Shown here piece by piece: positions 31,634 to 40,774 of a stretch of 64,000 nucleotides of DNA. Where the stretch lies: assembly GCA_023053545.1 (NCBI GenBank), contig JAKZAN010000004.1, forward strand, positions 2,852,001-2,916,000, in the 5' to 3' direction. The notes beneath the pieces are model-generated. The model did no database searches. It worked only from the letters and a program-made list of their open reading frames with translations, and was not told where the DNA came from. This DNA is from Lepidurus packardi (taxonomy: Eukaryota > Arthropoda > Branchiopoda > Notostraca > Triopsidae). Position numbers and translations under genes: made by a program. How positions within the stretch are numbered: position 1 is the first letter of the stretch; every line of letters begins with the position of its first letter.

Positions 31634-33343
31634 TTACCCCGCAGCCACCCATTGGGCCTCCGGACTAAAGTTTACAAGCATTACCAGACCGTACCCACCC
31701 TGAAAGGTAGTTATGCTTCGACCTAAGCTAATCCCTTTTTCGATTAATAATCGCTTCTCGGGTTCTACTAGGAAATCTTGAGCTTCGTCTTTAGACGGCG
31801 GTGTTAGTTTACGCTCGCTCCATTTGTCTGAACCCTGGTTCGCAAGGTTGACGTGAATGGGCATTCCCGATCGCGGGGTAATTTTGTGGGCCTGCAAGGA
31901 GACTAACCTAAGCGGCCTACCTTGCTTCTTTTGACTTTTTCCTTTCGTGGCCAGCAACAGGCAACTAAAAGGATTATCGATCTCGCTGACCGTGTCACGG
32001 TCGTTTCCAGCTTTCTCGGTTGTCAGGATAGGTTTACACTCGGGACTTTCTTTATGGATTTCTAAGGGAACTTCACAACAATCTGCGCCTCCTGGGTCCC
32101 ATGACTCGTCCTGACCTAGCTTTGCCTCGTGGCACTCTACATTCCCCACCGCAAGCTCGTGGGGATCCTCTTTCTCGGTAGAACCAGTGCTTTTGGTTTC
32201 GCCCTCGGCGGATGTTAACACGGAACTAGTGGGAAAATTCGAATTCGCGCCTTGGTTTCCCGTTTTCGTGGGAGGGGCAACTAGCAGAGCTCCGTTGACT
32301 GCCTCGCGGGGAGATCCCTGGAAATGAAAAATGCACATGGAACGCAAGAAGGGTGGCACTAGAGAGAGAGGTGTAGAATGTCTTCCCATCTCTTCTTGGT
32401 ATTTAGCTACTAGAGACATAGATACGGGTAAGCTCTCCTTTACATCAGTATCTCGCCGTATCTCCAGAGGAATGCCCCAACTACCTTTATCAGTGCTCGC
32501 GCCCATACGCGCCTCACTAGGGGAGGTGATTTCCCGTTGTTCCTGGATCGCGCATACCACGGTGTTAAGCTCGCTAGCTACATCCTGAATCTGCCTAACG
32601 AAGGTCAGGGCCTCCTCACAAACGGTATCGCGTGCACATTCCTCGTGGCGTATCTCAGCTTGCCCTGCGGGGGTTTCCCGTGGGGCACTCATGCCATTGG
32701 CAAGGACTTCAGTACATTGAGGAACCAGAGGCGCCACCTGTTGAGGAGTTTTTAAACAGTCAGGGAGACTAGTTCGTCCTCGAAAATTTGAGGCTGAGAT
32801 CGAAACGGGGCTTCCCCGCAGCAGTATCTCGGGTTGAGCAAGGCTTGGCACGTCCTGGTCATCCGAGAGCGGTGTTACGGGAGCCACTATAGCGCAACCA
32901 GCCGGCGTACATTCCTCAATTTGATCTTCAAGCTCTCGTTCTAGGCTCGAAACTTTCTTTGTCTTCCCTACCCTTTTATCCTTCATTCTCCGATGACCTG
33001 CTAGGGTAAAACCATCTTCCCTATATCGGAGGGTCACGTCACCCAATTGCCTAAGCAAGTCATTACCTACGATCAGTTCTGCCAAACCGTTGTTAAAGAC
33101 AACGGCTTTCGTATATACCTCCTTCCCTGCGAGTCGAACCCCAATATTCACACCACCTCGAATCTGTGCACGCTCGTCGTTTGCTACAACTATCTCGGGT
33201 CCCTCCCAGGCTACCAGCTGCGCCTGGTTACGTAAGGCCCAATCTTCGGAAACCACGCTCACGGCCGCACCAGTGTCGATGATGGCTATTGCTTCTACTC
33301 CATTACAAATTACTCGCTCTCTAACTAGGTTTGGACAGAACAC
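31634..33343 (-). CDS. Gypsy protease domain and linker (broken pol)
   Basis: The N-terminal part is a retropepsin: IIDTGAAVSVVSEDWA with the DTGA active site, and ELIVGNDLLRQLG as the second conserved segment. A long polar linker without a recognised domain follows. The frame ends at TAA 31636-31634 and then resumes in the same frame into the RT. This is therefore one pol gene with a single nonsense codon, and the 569-aa product would lack RT. Confidence 0.85.
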   Translation of the reverse strand: MFCPNLVRERVICNGVEAIAIIDTGAAVSVVSEDWALRNQAQLVAWEGPEIVVANDERAQIRGGVNIGVRLAGKEVYTKAVVFNNGLAELIVGNDLLRQLGDVTLRYREDGFTLAGHRRMKDKRVGKTKKVSSLERELEDQIEECTPAGCAIVAPVTPLSDDQDVPSLAQPEILLRGSPVSISASNFRGRTSLPDCLKTPQQVAPLVPQCTEVLANGMSAPRETPAGQAEIRHEECARDTVCEEALTFVRQIQDVASELNTVVCAIQEQREITSPSEARMGASTDKGSWGIPLEIRRDTDVKESLPVSMSLVAKYQEEMGRHSTPLSLVPPFLRSMCIFHFQGSPREAVNGALLVAPPTKTGNQGANSNFPTSSVLTSAEGETKSTGSTEKEDPHELAVGNVECHEAKLGQDESWDPGGADCCEVPLEIHKESPECKPILTTEKAGNDRDTVSEIDNPFSCLLLATKGKSQKKQGRPLRLVSLQAHKITPRSGMPIHVNLANQGSDKWSERKLTPPSKDEAQDFLVEPEKRLLIEKGISLGRSITTFQGGYGLVMLVNFSPEAQWVAAG

Positions 33344-33399
33344 ACATAAGAGGGGGATCTCAATGGCCTGGGCGACTCCGCCCCCCGGAGCCGCCCCTT

Positions 33400-34443
33400 C
33401 TAGTTTGCCGAACCAGAATCTTCACGATCGCTATCCGAGCGTCGTCCTGATGGTCTATCCGATTTTGACTTGCCACCCTTATCTCTGCTCTGGGATTCTT
33501 TACTCCCTTTCCCCTTCCCGATTCCCTTGTGGTCTTGACCACACTCCCTGGACTCAGGGTTGACACAGTAACGTGCAATGTGCCCTGGTTTCTGACAGCG
33601 ATAGCAAATAGGTTTCCCATCATGCGTGCGGGAATTTGGGGAGTAAGAACGATTGGGAGAATAGGGACGGCCAACCTTACCTTGCGGTTTCGCAAAACTT
33701 TCGCGGAACTGCTGGAATTCACCGGCGAGTTTGCTGAGAGCCGCCGCAATGGCACTGGATTCCGATCCTGAGCTGGGTATAGGATTTTCGCGACCCGTCG
33801 GGGCAAAAGGGGTAAACGACCCTTGCCCTCGCACACCAACACCAGCCACCGCGGCACGTTTTTCGGCTTCTTCGCTACGGATCACGTTGGTCCACCAGGA
33901 TTGAGAAACTCGGCTCCTTTCCTGGCTGAACTCAAGCAAGTTAGCCTCTTCAAGGAACTTGTCACACGTTTGCACGTTTAAGCGTGACAACGGCTCCACT
34001 AGACCAGGCCGTAGGCCTCGGAAGAGATGATTGAGTTTGTCATATTCGGACATGCCGGGATTAATCTCCCGGCACAGGTTGACTACGTCCATGTAATACT
34101 CGTTGACACTCTCTTCCGAACGCTGCACCCGCATTTGCAACTTGGCGTTGCTGCGGAAAACTCGACCTTGGGGGACGAAAAACTATCGGAATTCCTCTTT
34201 TAGTTCATTCCAGGAGGTAGGGGGTGGGCCATCAAGGGGGTACCGGTTGGCGTACCATGTATCGGCCATACCGTCCAGGCTCGTAGCCAAACACTCCAGC
34301 TTATCTTTCTCATTCCATCCATTAAAAATCGCCACCTGCTCATATTTTTGGAGGAACCGCATAGCGTCCTCATCTTGAGCCCCAGAAAATTGTGGGGCGC
34401 TCACCGCCTTACGCAACCTACCGGGCACACCGGGGTTTGCCAT
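33400..34443 (-). pseudogene. Gypsy Gag, one in-frame stop
   Basis: The reading frame begins upstream (open to ~34640), with a likely Met at 34443. It runs through a capsid-like region (DAMRFLQKYEQVAIFNGW, then SWNELKEEF), an in-frame TAG at 34185-34183, and continues in the same frame with RVQRSEESVNEYYMDVVNL. It ends with a CCHC knuckle CYRCQKPGHIARYC and a basic tail. The single nonsense codon would stop capsid synthesis. Confidence 0.85.
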
Positions 34444-34787
34444 GGTTGATGCGGGGCTGTTTGGCTCGGCGAGGAGGTCTACGAGTTTCACAACGGATCC
34501 TCGCGGTGAAGGGGTGGTACGGGCGGTTTCAATAGTCGACCTTTCAATCGCCTCCAGCTCTTCCCGTACCGCGGAGAACTGGTACCTCCTGCGAGGGGTT
34601 TCCGGGCTGGATTCCGGCTCGCTAGGAACGGCGTAGCAGGTGAGGTCAACTCACCCTATGTAGAAGTTTGCTGGAGACGGAGGGAAATAAAAACGTTACA
34701 TATTGGTCGACTACAAGACTAGGCTCCGCTTCAAGCCTTATGTACTCCTTTTTGCGAGCTCATAACGTTCCCAACCCTGATAGAGAA

Positions 34788-35242
34788 ATGGCGGACCAGC
34801 AAACAGAAGGTATAAGCTCTGACTACTCGTCGTTTAAGTGTGTTTTTGGCACTAATTAATTTGTTTACCTTAATTGCAGAAGACCAACGTAATGAAGTTG
34901 CCGCAGTGGCCGATGGCGAATATCAATTGGCTTTTTTTAAGGGGTTGATGGGGGCTGCAGTGGGTGCTGCAGTCACTGCAGCCCTCCAACATGGAGTGAA
35001 CCCCGAGGCGGTGGAGGCGATTGCCCGCGGGGCAGCGGACGGAGTGGGCCCAAGGCTGGGAAGTATCCGCCGCCCGAGAGCGTAAGTTTTTGATTATCCT
35101 CTAATTATGCAGAAAACTTATGCTTTATTTTAGTTTTCGAGGTTACTGCAGTAACTGTAAAGCACGCGGGCACCAAGCGAATAGCTGTAAAGCCCCGGCT
35201 GCCCGAGTGCAGGAAAAAAAAACAGCCCAAGAAAATAAGTGA
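34788..35242 (+). CDS. Small three-exon CCHC zinc-knuckle gene
   Basis: Exons 34788-34809, 34880-35081 and 35134-35242, with GT-AG introns of 70 and 52 bp. Summed length is 333 bp, 110 aa. Exon 1 gives MADQQTE. Exon 2 gives an alanine-rich helical stretch (LMGAAVGAAVTAAL). Exon 3 gives a retroviral-type zinc knuckle, CSNCKARGHQANSC (C-x2-C-x4-H-x4-C), and a basic tail. AATAAA lies at 35257-35262, 15 bp after the stop. The gene sits head to head with the Gypsy block and downstream of the MULE. No family is recognised; it could be an accessory gene of a DNA transposon or a domesticated Gag fragment. The splice model is a prediction. Confidence 0.55.
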
Positions 35243-35808
35243 AAATGTAGTTTTATAATAAAAATTACCTCACTCAGCTTACCATGCGTTTACTTCATGA
35301 AATCCCTTAATATTTTCTTAAAATTGTTACACATATTTCTATTTAGTCGTTCATTGGGGTTTTTGGGAAACATTCCTTCCGTACACAAGAAGTTTTCTTA
35401 CGGATCTTATGGTTCGAATTAGCAAAAGGTACGACTAGTTATCTGGGCAAGAAGTAAAGTTATAGTCCGACAAGGATTTGAGAAACTGACACAATGAAAT
35501 ACAAATGGCCATGGAAGTCCCGAATCTCTAGTTAGTATCAACGTAATTCAGACAACACCTCTAGGAGCAAAATACTAAATGCAATAGTTTTATTCTACAA
35601 TGCAGTTCAGCTTTTGCCTCTAAAAATGGGTCCCCCTGGAACCCGATGTCTCTTGGAACAAAACGTTTCGTTTGGCCGTAGCTACGAATTTGTTAAGTTC
35701 ACTTTGACATCTTTACTTCTTCACATCATCTCTTCGTACATCCAATATGAACAGGTCAAATAATAATAACGCGAAAAACATAAGAAGAGAACAAAAAGTG
35801 AAACGTGC
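35243..35808. other. Intergenic stretch, nothing recognised
   Basis: AT-rich DNA between the small CCHC gene and the stop of the MULE transposase. It may be the MULE 3' region, but no terminal repeat partner could be identified by eye. Confidence 0.5.
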
Positions 35809-38800
35809 TTATATCTTTTTTAGGCAAGGTTGACACAGGTATAGTAAATCTTCTAGATCATCAGGCAACAAATCTAAAAGCCTTAAATGAGGCTGCACCT
35901 TATTGGCACAGTAAGCATGATGCCACGTCCCGCATTCACTACAAGCAACCCAATTGTCTACACCAAACTCACTAGTAGGAGCATTTCTTTGCAAGCATAA
36001 ATAACAGAATTGAGCAACCGTACTTCTCAGGACAGAGCCAGGATCTGCAAACCCATACTTTTCACAAACATCAGCTCCTTTGCTATTGTACGGTTTCCGA
36101 GTTGAATAAAATTCTCTTTGGGGTATGAGCCTGGAATTAGGACCAACTTTTATAACAGACTGGAATGTCTTTCGAATGATGGCTTCATCAGGCCTTTTGC
36201 CTATCATAGCTACACTGTGCAGAGCAGAATCCATTTCTAAAAGCTGCTGATAAGTAAGACCTCGTTGAAGCGACCTTGCAACACAGGCCATGTTGTCCGT
36301 GATTCGTTTTTCTAATGCCGAACGGGTTTCTCTTCCCTTGGCTAGTCTCTTGTTTGGACTATTATAACTTTCCTTACAATCTACAATAGCTGCATTTTTA
36401 ACGTGGGAGTGCCGCAAATGGTCAGGCAAATCGGGTACAACTTTGTGGATATGTTTGCACACATACCAGTTTTCATAAAAATCGTAGCAATCGCAATTAA
36501 AAACATGTCTGCAAGCTCCGCAATAACCGCATTTATTAATACAAGCGCAAAATGTGTCAGAAAACCTAGTGACGGTGTAGTACCTATCCTCCGACTGACT
36601 AGAATTCACTGTCCAGCATTTGTTTTCCTCTAAAACTGTTACATCTTCGTCCTTAATTTCCCTCGATTCCTTATGTCTCCTGTTAGTTTCGATGATGGTA
36701 TTGGTACTTAGGCCTCTTTCGGTCAACATGGATTCTTTATGTTCCCTAATTTCTACATGATCATGCATAATCTCAAGTAAACGGTCAAGTCTTCTGTTGA
36801 ACTTTCCATCCAAAAATACGTACTTCAAATCCCGGTGAAAAGACTCTACTACCATATTAGTTCTCACTGGCAAATTGTGAGAGTTGAAACCCGCCCACTC
36901 ATTGACTCGGGGCGCATAGTAGTCAAGAAAATACTTCGCAAAAAGAGGAAGATGTTCTTCCGCATAGGTTATAAAACACGTAAGCTTATTCGCAAATTTA
37001 CTTTCGTCTCTCTCGCGACTCACCACCCTAAGTAAGCTAAAAATTTGACAGGTTATAACCTGAGAATCTTCTTCATGACTAGTGGCGGAATCGCGAAGCT
37101 GTTCCAGTCTTTTCTTCCAAGCCCTTTCCACATGCCAAATGCAAATTCTCCTCGTAGTAGATGAAGTGTCAAAGACATCTTTCCAAGCTAGCCAAAACTG
37201 ATCAGCCATATCGCTCATAAACTCCGTTGTTCTAATTTCACCGACTTTTTCTTTAAGTTTCATAAAAAAGAGACGATATACTTCCCTATGTTCCCTGTCA
37301 CTTATTAGAAAAGCAACAGGATATCCAGCCCGAGCTTTATTCAAAACCATAACCGTTGTCAAGACAAACTGGTACTGATTAACCTGATACGTGCTGTCTA
37401 TGCAAATACACTGGCTGCCGTACTCAAGTAATGCTTTCATTTGCGGTTCATACATGATGCCAAGCGCAAAGTTGGCCACCTGCAATTGACTTTCTTCGTC
37501 TATAATGCCCTGGTTCTTATAAAAAAATACTGGATTATCTAGCCTCACTGCCATCTCTTCAACCCACAAATCAACGCTTTCGTGATCTACAGAGTGTTTC
37601 CGGAAGGGATTTGGAATTTTGTTTTCGGCATTATGAAGATCCTTCATAGTAATAGCATTATCACGACAAGGAGGCTCATCTAAATTCTCTCTCAAAATGC
37701 TTTGTATGATTTTACGTTTGGAGATACCGACAGTAAGTTTCTGTGCTATTACCTCTTGGGTTTCTTTGTGCAGACGGCATCTACCAGCAAGACGATCATG
37801 AGGCACATGTGACCGACAGAACGTTACCTCACAATTACCTGACAAATGACTGATGCGACAAGTGATAAAACCAATACAAGACACTCCTGTACGACACGAG
37901 CCTAGACGTTTGAGGGCACGTTTACCCATGCTACGATTTTTGTAAGAAAAGGACCGATTACACATATAAGTCGTCGTAGTGAAGCTTGTGTGACGACGAG
38001 CTCCCCTTCGGCTAACGAAGGAAACTCCGTCAGCTTTTTCTAACTCTGTTTTCCAGAGTTCAAAAGTATTTCTGTCATGAAATGTGCTGCTTTCAATTTT
38101 ACAATGGAAGCTATGCTTAATCCTAACATGTGCAACGTATTCTACCAGCTTATTCACTGCTAAGCCACAATACCAACAAATTATCCGTTTAGTGTTCTGT
38201 TTTACTGTTCGTGAATCAAATTTTCGATCACCCGAATCGCTATCTTCGGAAAATATGACAGCACTGTCACTGGCGTCTTGTTCGGAGTCCTGGGATTTCG
38301 TTTCTTTACTATCATCAGATTCAGCCCTGCTTAATAGTGGCTCAACTTCTTCTTCTACCTCAAGTTCTTCTTCTATATAAGGTACTGGGTCGGACTGCGA
38401 AGAACCTGACTTTCCTTCAGGAACTAATGAGACAGAGACTATTCTCTCGTTCGAAGTTTTATTGCTTACAGGACCTTTAATTTTTGTTTTTAAAGAACTA
38501 TGTACAACCTCAATATGACGTTCAAGCCCATACTTCCTAGCAAACCTTTTCCCACACTTACTGCAAACATTCTTTGCTTCTTTATGCATGTTGCATCTTG
38601 CCAAACGTACGTGACGCTCTAAGTTAAATACCCTCGTGAACTCGGCTTTGCATTTATTGCACCTTAACTCAGCTTGATTCTGTTGTTGTTCAATTTGAGA
38701 ATCAACAGAACATGTGACAATATCACTGACTGACCTACGTTTAGGCAAACTAGAATCTCCTTTACGTTTTGTTTCGGTATTCCTTTCTTTACTGTTGGGA

Positions 38801-39873
38801 TTCTCGAAATCACTGTCCGACTCTTGCTTTATTTCTCCAACAGGTCTAGCAACGACCAGATCAATAACGCTAACTTCATCTGACTTATTTGCTGTTTTAC
38901 CTTTTGTCCTCGACAATTTAGCACCTTTGCGACTAGCTGCAATTTTGAAACTGCGATCTGCAAACTGACCAGAATACGGACTAGAACTGACCACCTTTGG
39001 GCAAAGTGGTACAAAATGTTTCGGCTGCCAACCACACGCAAGAACTGACCGCCCTTCTTTCTTCTGCAAATGTGCTTCCACGTTTCCACCACACCATAAA
39101 ATTCGGAGAATTTCTGGGCTGTTGCAACCAATAGGGACAAAATTCATATTGAAATGCAAGGCAGGGTGATGCGTACTACTTGAGGGAACATCGACAACTG
39201 GATAAACTGACTCTACGGTCCTATGACAAACATTGGCCAAGGCAGCGAAAGACACTAATGACGCGTATTGCCCTGACTTTGCCTGCTCCATCGCATAAAT
39301 AACTATAATCTTTTGCGCGTTCCCGATATCAGTGTTTGGGAACTCCAGACCAGGAAACAGAAAGCGCGTCATATAAATGCCAGTAAAATTCACCATGTTA
39401 GCAATTTGGTCGTCACTGACATAACCAAGACCTGGATCTGAATAAAGCTGACTATTTGTCATTAATTCAACGACAATTCGACAACGAATCTCATCGGCAT
39501 GATCTTCATTACCAAACAATATCAGCGAAGCTGAATTATAAAAGCAATTCCCATTTCCTTGACTTTTCAAAGCAGTAAATCCATCACGGAAGCGACTTGG
39601 AATGATTTCACAAGCAGATTCATCATTACCAACATAGCACAGAGATTCTGGCAGTGCCAAAATAGTTGGCAGTTCAATTCCTCTAAACTCTTCCCTATAC
39701 TCCAAACACAATGTCTCGAAACTACTCAAGTTTTCTTGACTAATCAAGATTTTTTCGAGAGAAATATTAGAAAACGCAGCAGCAGGTAAATCTGCTGTTT
39801 TTCGCAAATTTCCTAGACATTCCCTAAATCTCTGAAGCCTCCCAATCCCTCTCAAGCCTAAAACAGAAACCAT
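35809..39873 (-). CDS. MULE transposase with OTU, C2H2, SWIM and PHD-like domains
   Basis: Single uninterrupted 1354-aa ORF. Residues ~95-290 form an OTU cysteine-protease-like domain: SQGNGNCFYNS with Cys110 and WQPKHFVPL with His286 (the usual DGNC Asp is Asn). C2H2 fingers lie at ~405-430 and ~437-458, with a third Cys/His cluster at ~566-587. An acidic linker (~500-550) and a WRKY/GCM1-like Cys/His region (~585-700) follow. The MULE DDE core has D826 (CIDSTYQVN), D888 (MSDMADQFW), C911/H914 (CIWHVERAW) and E1010 (MVVESFHRDLK). A SWIM finger has C1127, C1129, C1139 and H1141, and a PHD-like cluster lies at ~1295-1350. The architecture is reminiscent of animal Phantom-type Mutator elements. 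It mediates cut-and-paste transposition. Terminal repeats were not located. Confidence 0.9.
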   Translation of the reverse strand: MVSVLGLRGIGRLQRFRECLGNLRKTADLPAAAFSNISLEKILISQENLSSFETLCLEYREEFRGIELPTILALPESLCYVGNDESACEIIPSRFRDGFTALKSQGNGNCFYNSASLILFGNEDHADEIRCRIVVELMTNSQLYSDPGLGYVSDDQIANMVNFTGIYMTRFLFPGLEFPNTDIGNAQKIIVIYAMEQAKSGQYASLVSFAALANVCHRTVESVYPVVDVPSSSTHHPALHFNMNFVPIGCNSPEILRILWCGGNVEAHLQKKEGRSVLACGWQPKHFVPLCPKVVSSSPYSGQFADRSFKIAASRKGAKLSRTKGKTANKSDEVSVIDLVVARPVGEIKQESDSDFENPNSKERNTETKRKGDSSLPKRRSVSDIVTCSVDSQIEQQQNQAELRCNKCKAEFTRVFNLERHVRLARCNMHKEAKNVCSKCGKRFARKYGLERHIEVVHSSLKTKIKGPVSNKTSNERIVSVSLVPEGKSGSSQSDPVPYIEEELEVEEEVEPLLSRAESDDSKETKSQDSEQDASDSAVIFSEDSDSGDRKFDSRTVKQNTKRIICWYCGLAVNKLVEYVAHVRIKHSFHCKIESSTFHDRNTFELWKTELEKADGVSFVSRRGARRHTSFTTTTYMCNRSFSYKNRSMGKRALKRLGSCRTGVSCIGFITCRISHLSGNCEVTFCRSHVPHDRLAGRCRLHKETQEVIAQKLTVGISKRKIIQSILRENLDEPPCRDNAITMKDLHNAENKIPNPFRKHSVDHESVDLWVEEMAVRLDNPVFFYKNQGIIDEESQLQVANFALGIMYEPQMKALLEYGSQCICIDSTYQVNQYQFVLTTVMVLNKARAGYPVAFLISDREHREVYRLFFMKLKEKVGEIRTTEFMSDMADQFWLAWKDVFDTSSTTRRICIWHVERAWKKRLEQLRDSATSHEEDSQVITCQIFSLLRVVSRERDESKFANKLTCFITYAEEHLPLFAKYFLDYYAPRVNEWAGFNSHNLPVRTNMVVESFHRDLKYVFLDGKFNRRLDRLLEIMHDHVEIREHKESMLTERGLSTNTIIETNRRHKESREIKDEDVTVLEENKCWTVNSSQSEDRYYTVTRFSDTFCACINKCGYCGACRHVFNCDCYDFYENWYVCKHIHKVVPDLPDHLRHSHVKNAAIVDCKESYNSPNKRLAKGRETRSALEKRITDNMACVARSLQRGLTYQQLLEMDSALHSVAMIGKRPDEAIIRKTFQSVIKVGPNSRLIPQREFYSTRKPYNSKGADVCEKYGFADPGSVLRSTVAQFCYLCLQRNAPTSEFGVDNWVACSECGTWHHAYCANKVQPHLRLLDLLPDDLEDLLYLCQPCLKKI

Positions 39874-40230
39874 TTTTGTCTACTTTTAATGTCTTAGACT
39901 CAAGACAGCAAGCTAAAGCGGGAAAAAAAGAAGCGAAAAGGAGTGAAAACAAAACAAACAATGGAAGAAAAACCAAGCAAACATGCAGAAAAAGAGCAAA
40001 TAATGAAGGAGAAATAATAAGAAAACGTACCCGACGTAACAAGGGAAGAAAGCGGAACACAGGAATAATGCGGTTGAAGCAAAAATGCAAGCGTGGCAAG
40101 CGTAGAAGGCGAAGGGCACCGCAAGCTTAGGAAGTCGCAAGCAAAATGAGTCATGGGGAACGGGATGACACTCAAGTTGGAGACCAGCACCAGCGCGCCT
40201 CAGGGAGTTAACATTTGGAGAGTAGACAAA
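39874..40230. other. Purine-rich upstream region of the MULE gene
   Basis: 39900-40130 is strongly purine-rich on the plus strand and yields a basic 84-codon ORF that I attribute to composition. It would be the 5' untranslated and promoter region of the minus-strand MULE transposase. Confidence 0.5.
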
Positions 40231-40428
40231 CATGAAAGTCAAATGGTACAAGAAAAAAAACTCCACATGAACAGAATCGAACCCTCTCCACCGTAGCATC
40301 AGTAGTTGACTGTGCCCACTACACAACTTCTTCCATACTACTGTGTATGCGCTCGTACATTATAACCAAAAGTCCTTACCCTTTTGGAGTAAACTCATAA
40401 CGACACCGCAACTCCGGTGGTACCACTT
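40231..40428 (-). repeat. tRNA-like SINE, intact copy
   Basis: On the minus strand there is an A-box-like TGTAGTGGGCA (plus 40313-40323) and a B-box GGTTCGATTC (plus 40274-40283) about 30 nt apart, as in RNA polymerase III promoters of tRNAs. The T arm can pair. Roughly 100 bp on the A-box side and a GTACAAGAAAAAA-type segment on the other side are shared with the second copy. Its repetition and long conserved flanks argue for a SINE rather than a functional tRNA gene. Confidence 0.75.
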
Positions 40429-40774
40429 ACACATTAGCTCAGTAAAGCACAGAAGAGTAATTTATAGAGAATACACAGAATAATGTAGAACATAATAAGT
40501 GAAAACGAAGTGCTTGTAAAATAGTACAAGGAAAAACATTGCACGTAATTAAACAGAACATAATTTACAACAGAACCAGTAAAACATATAATAATTTAAA
40601 TGCATAATAATTTAAAATAATTAGAAATACATAATAATTAAAGATAAAGAATAATTTAAAACGAAATAGTTAAAAAAGAGTTTCTTGTACCATAGTACAA
40701 GAAAAAACAACTGCCCTTGAAGAGAATCGAACCCTCTCCACCCTAGCATCAGTAGTTGCCTCTGCCCACTACAC

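Larger units (their letters stand above)
28265..34640 (-). mobile_element. Gypsy-like retroelement with a foreign ORF in place of integrase
   Basis: Minus-strand order: gag (34443-33400), protease and linker (33343-31634), RT-RNase H (31504-29948), an unrelated 440-aa ORF (29945-28623), a 3' untranslated stretch and A23 (28446-28424), then a GC-rich coiled-coil-coding stretch to ~28265. No integrase domain is present. No pair of LTRs was recognised, so the outer limits are approximate. Two in-frame stops (34185-34183 and 31636-31634) interrupt the Gypsy part, so it is not functional. The layout suggests reverse transcription of a chimeric template. Confidence 0.75.

Noticed and set aside
39876..40130. 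84-codon highly basic plus-strand ORF
   Set aside because: Explained by purine-rich composition in the MULE upstream region; no domain.
40274..40323. A functional tRNA gene
   Set aside because: A and B boxes are present, but the sequence is repeated with long conserved flanks and no clean acceptor or anticodon stem could be drawn, so a SINE is more likely.
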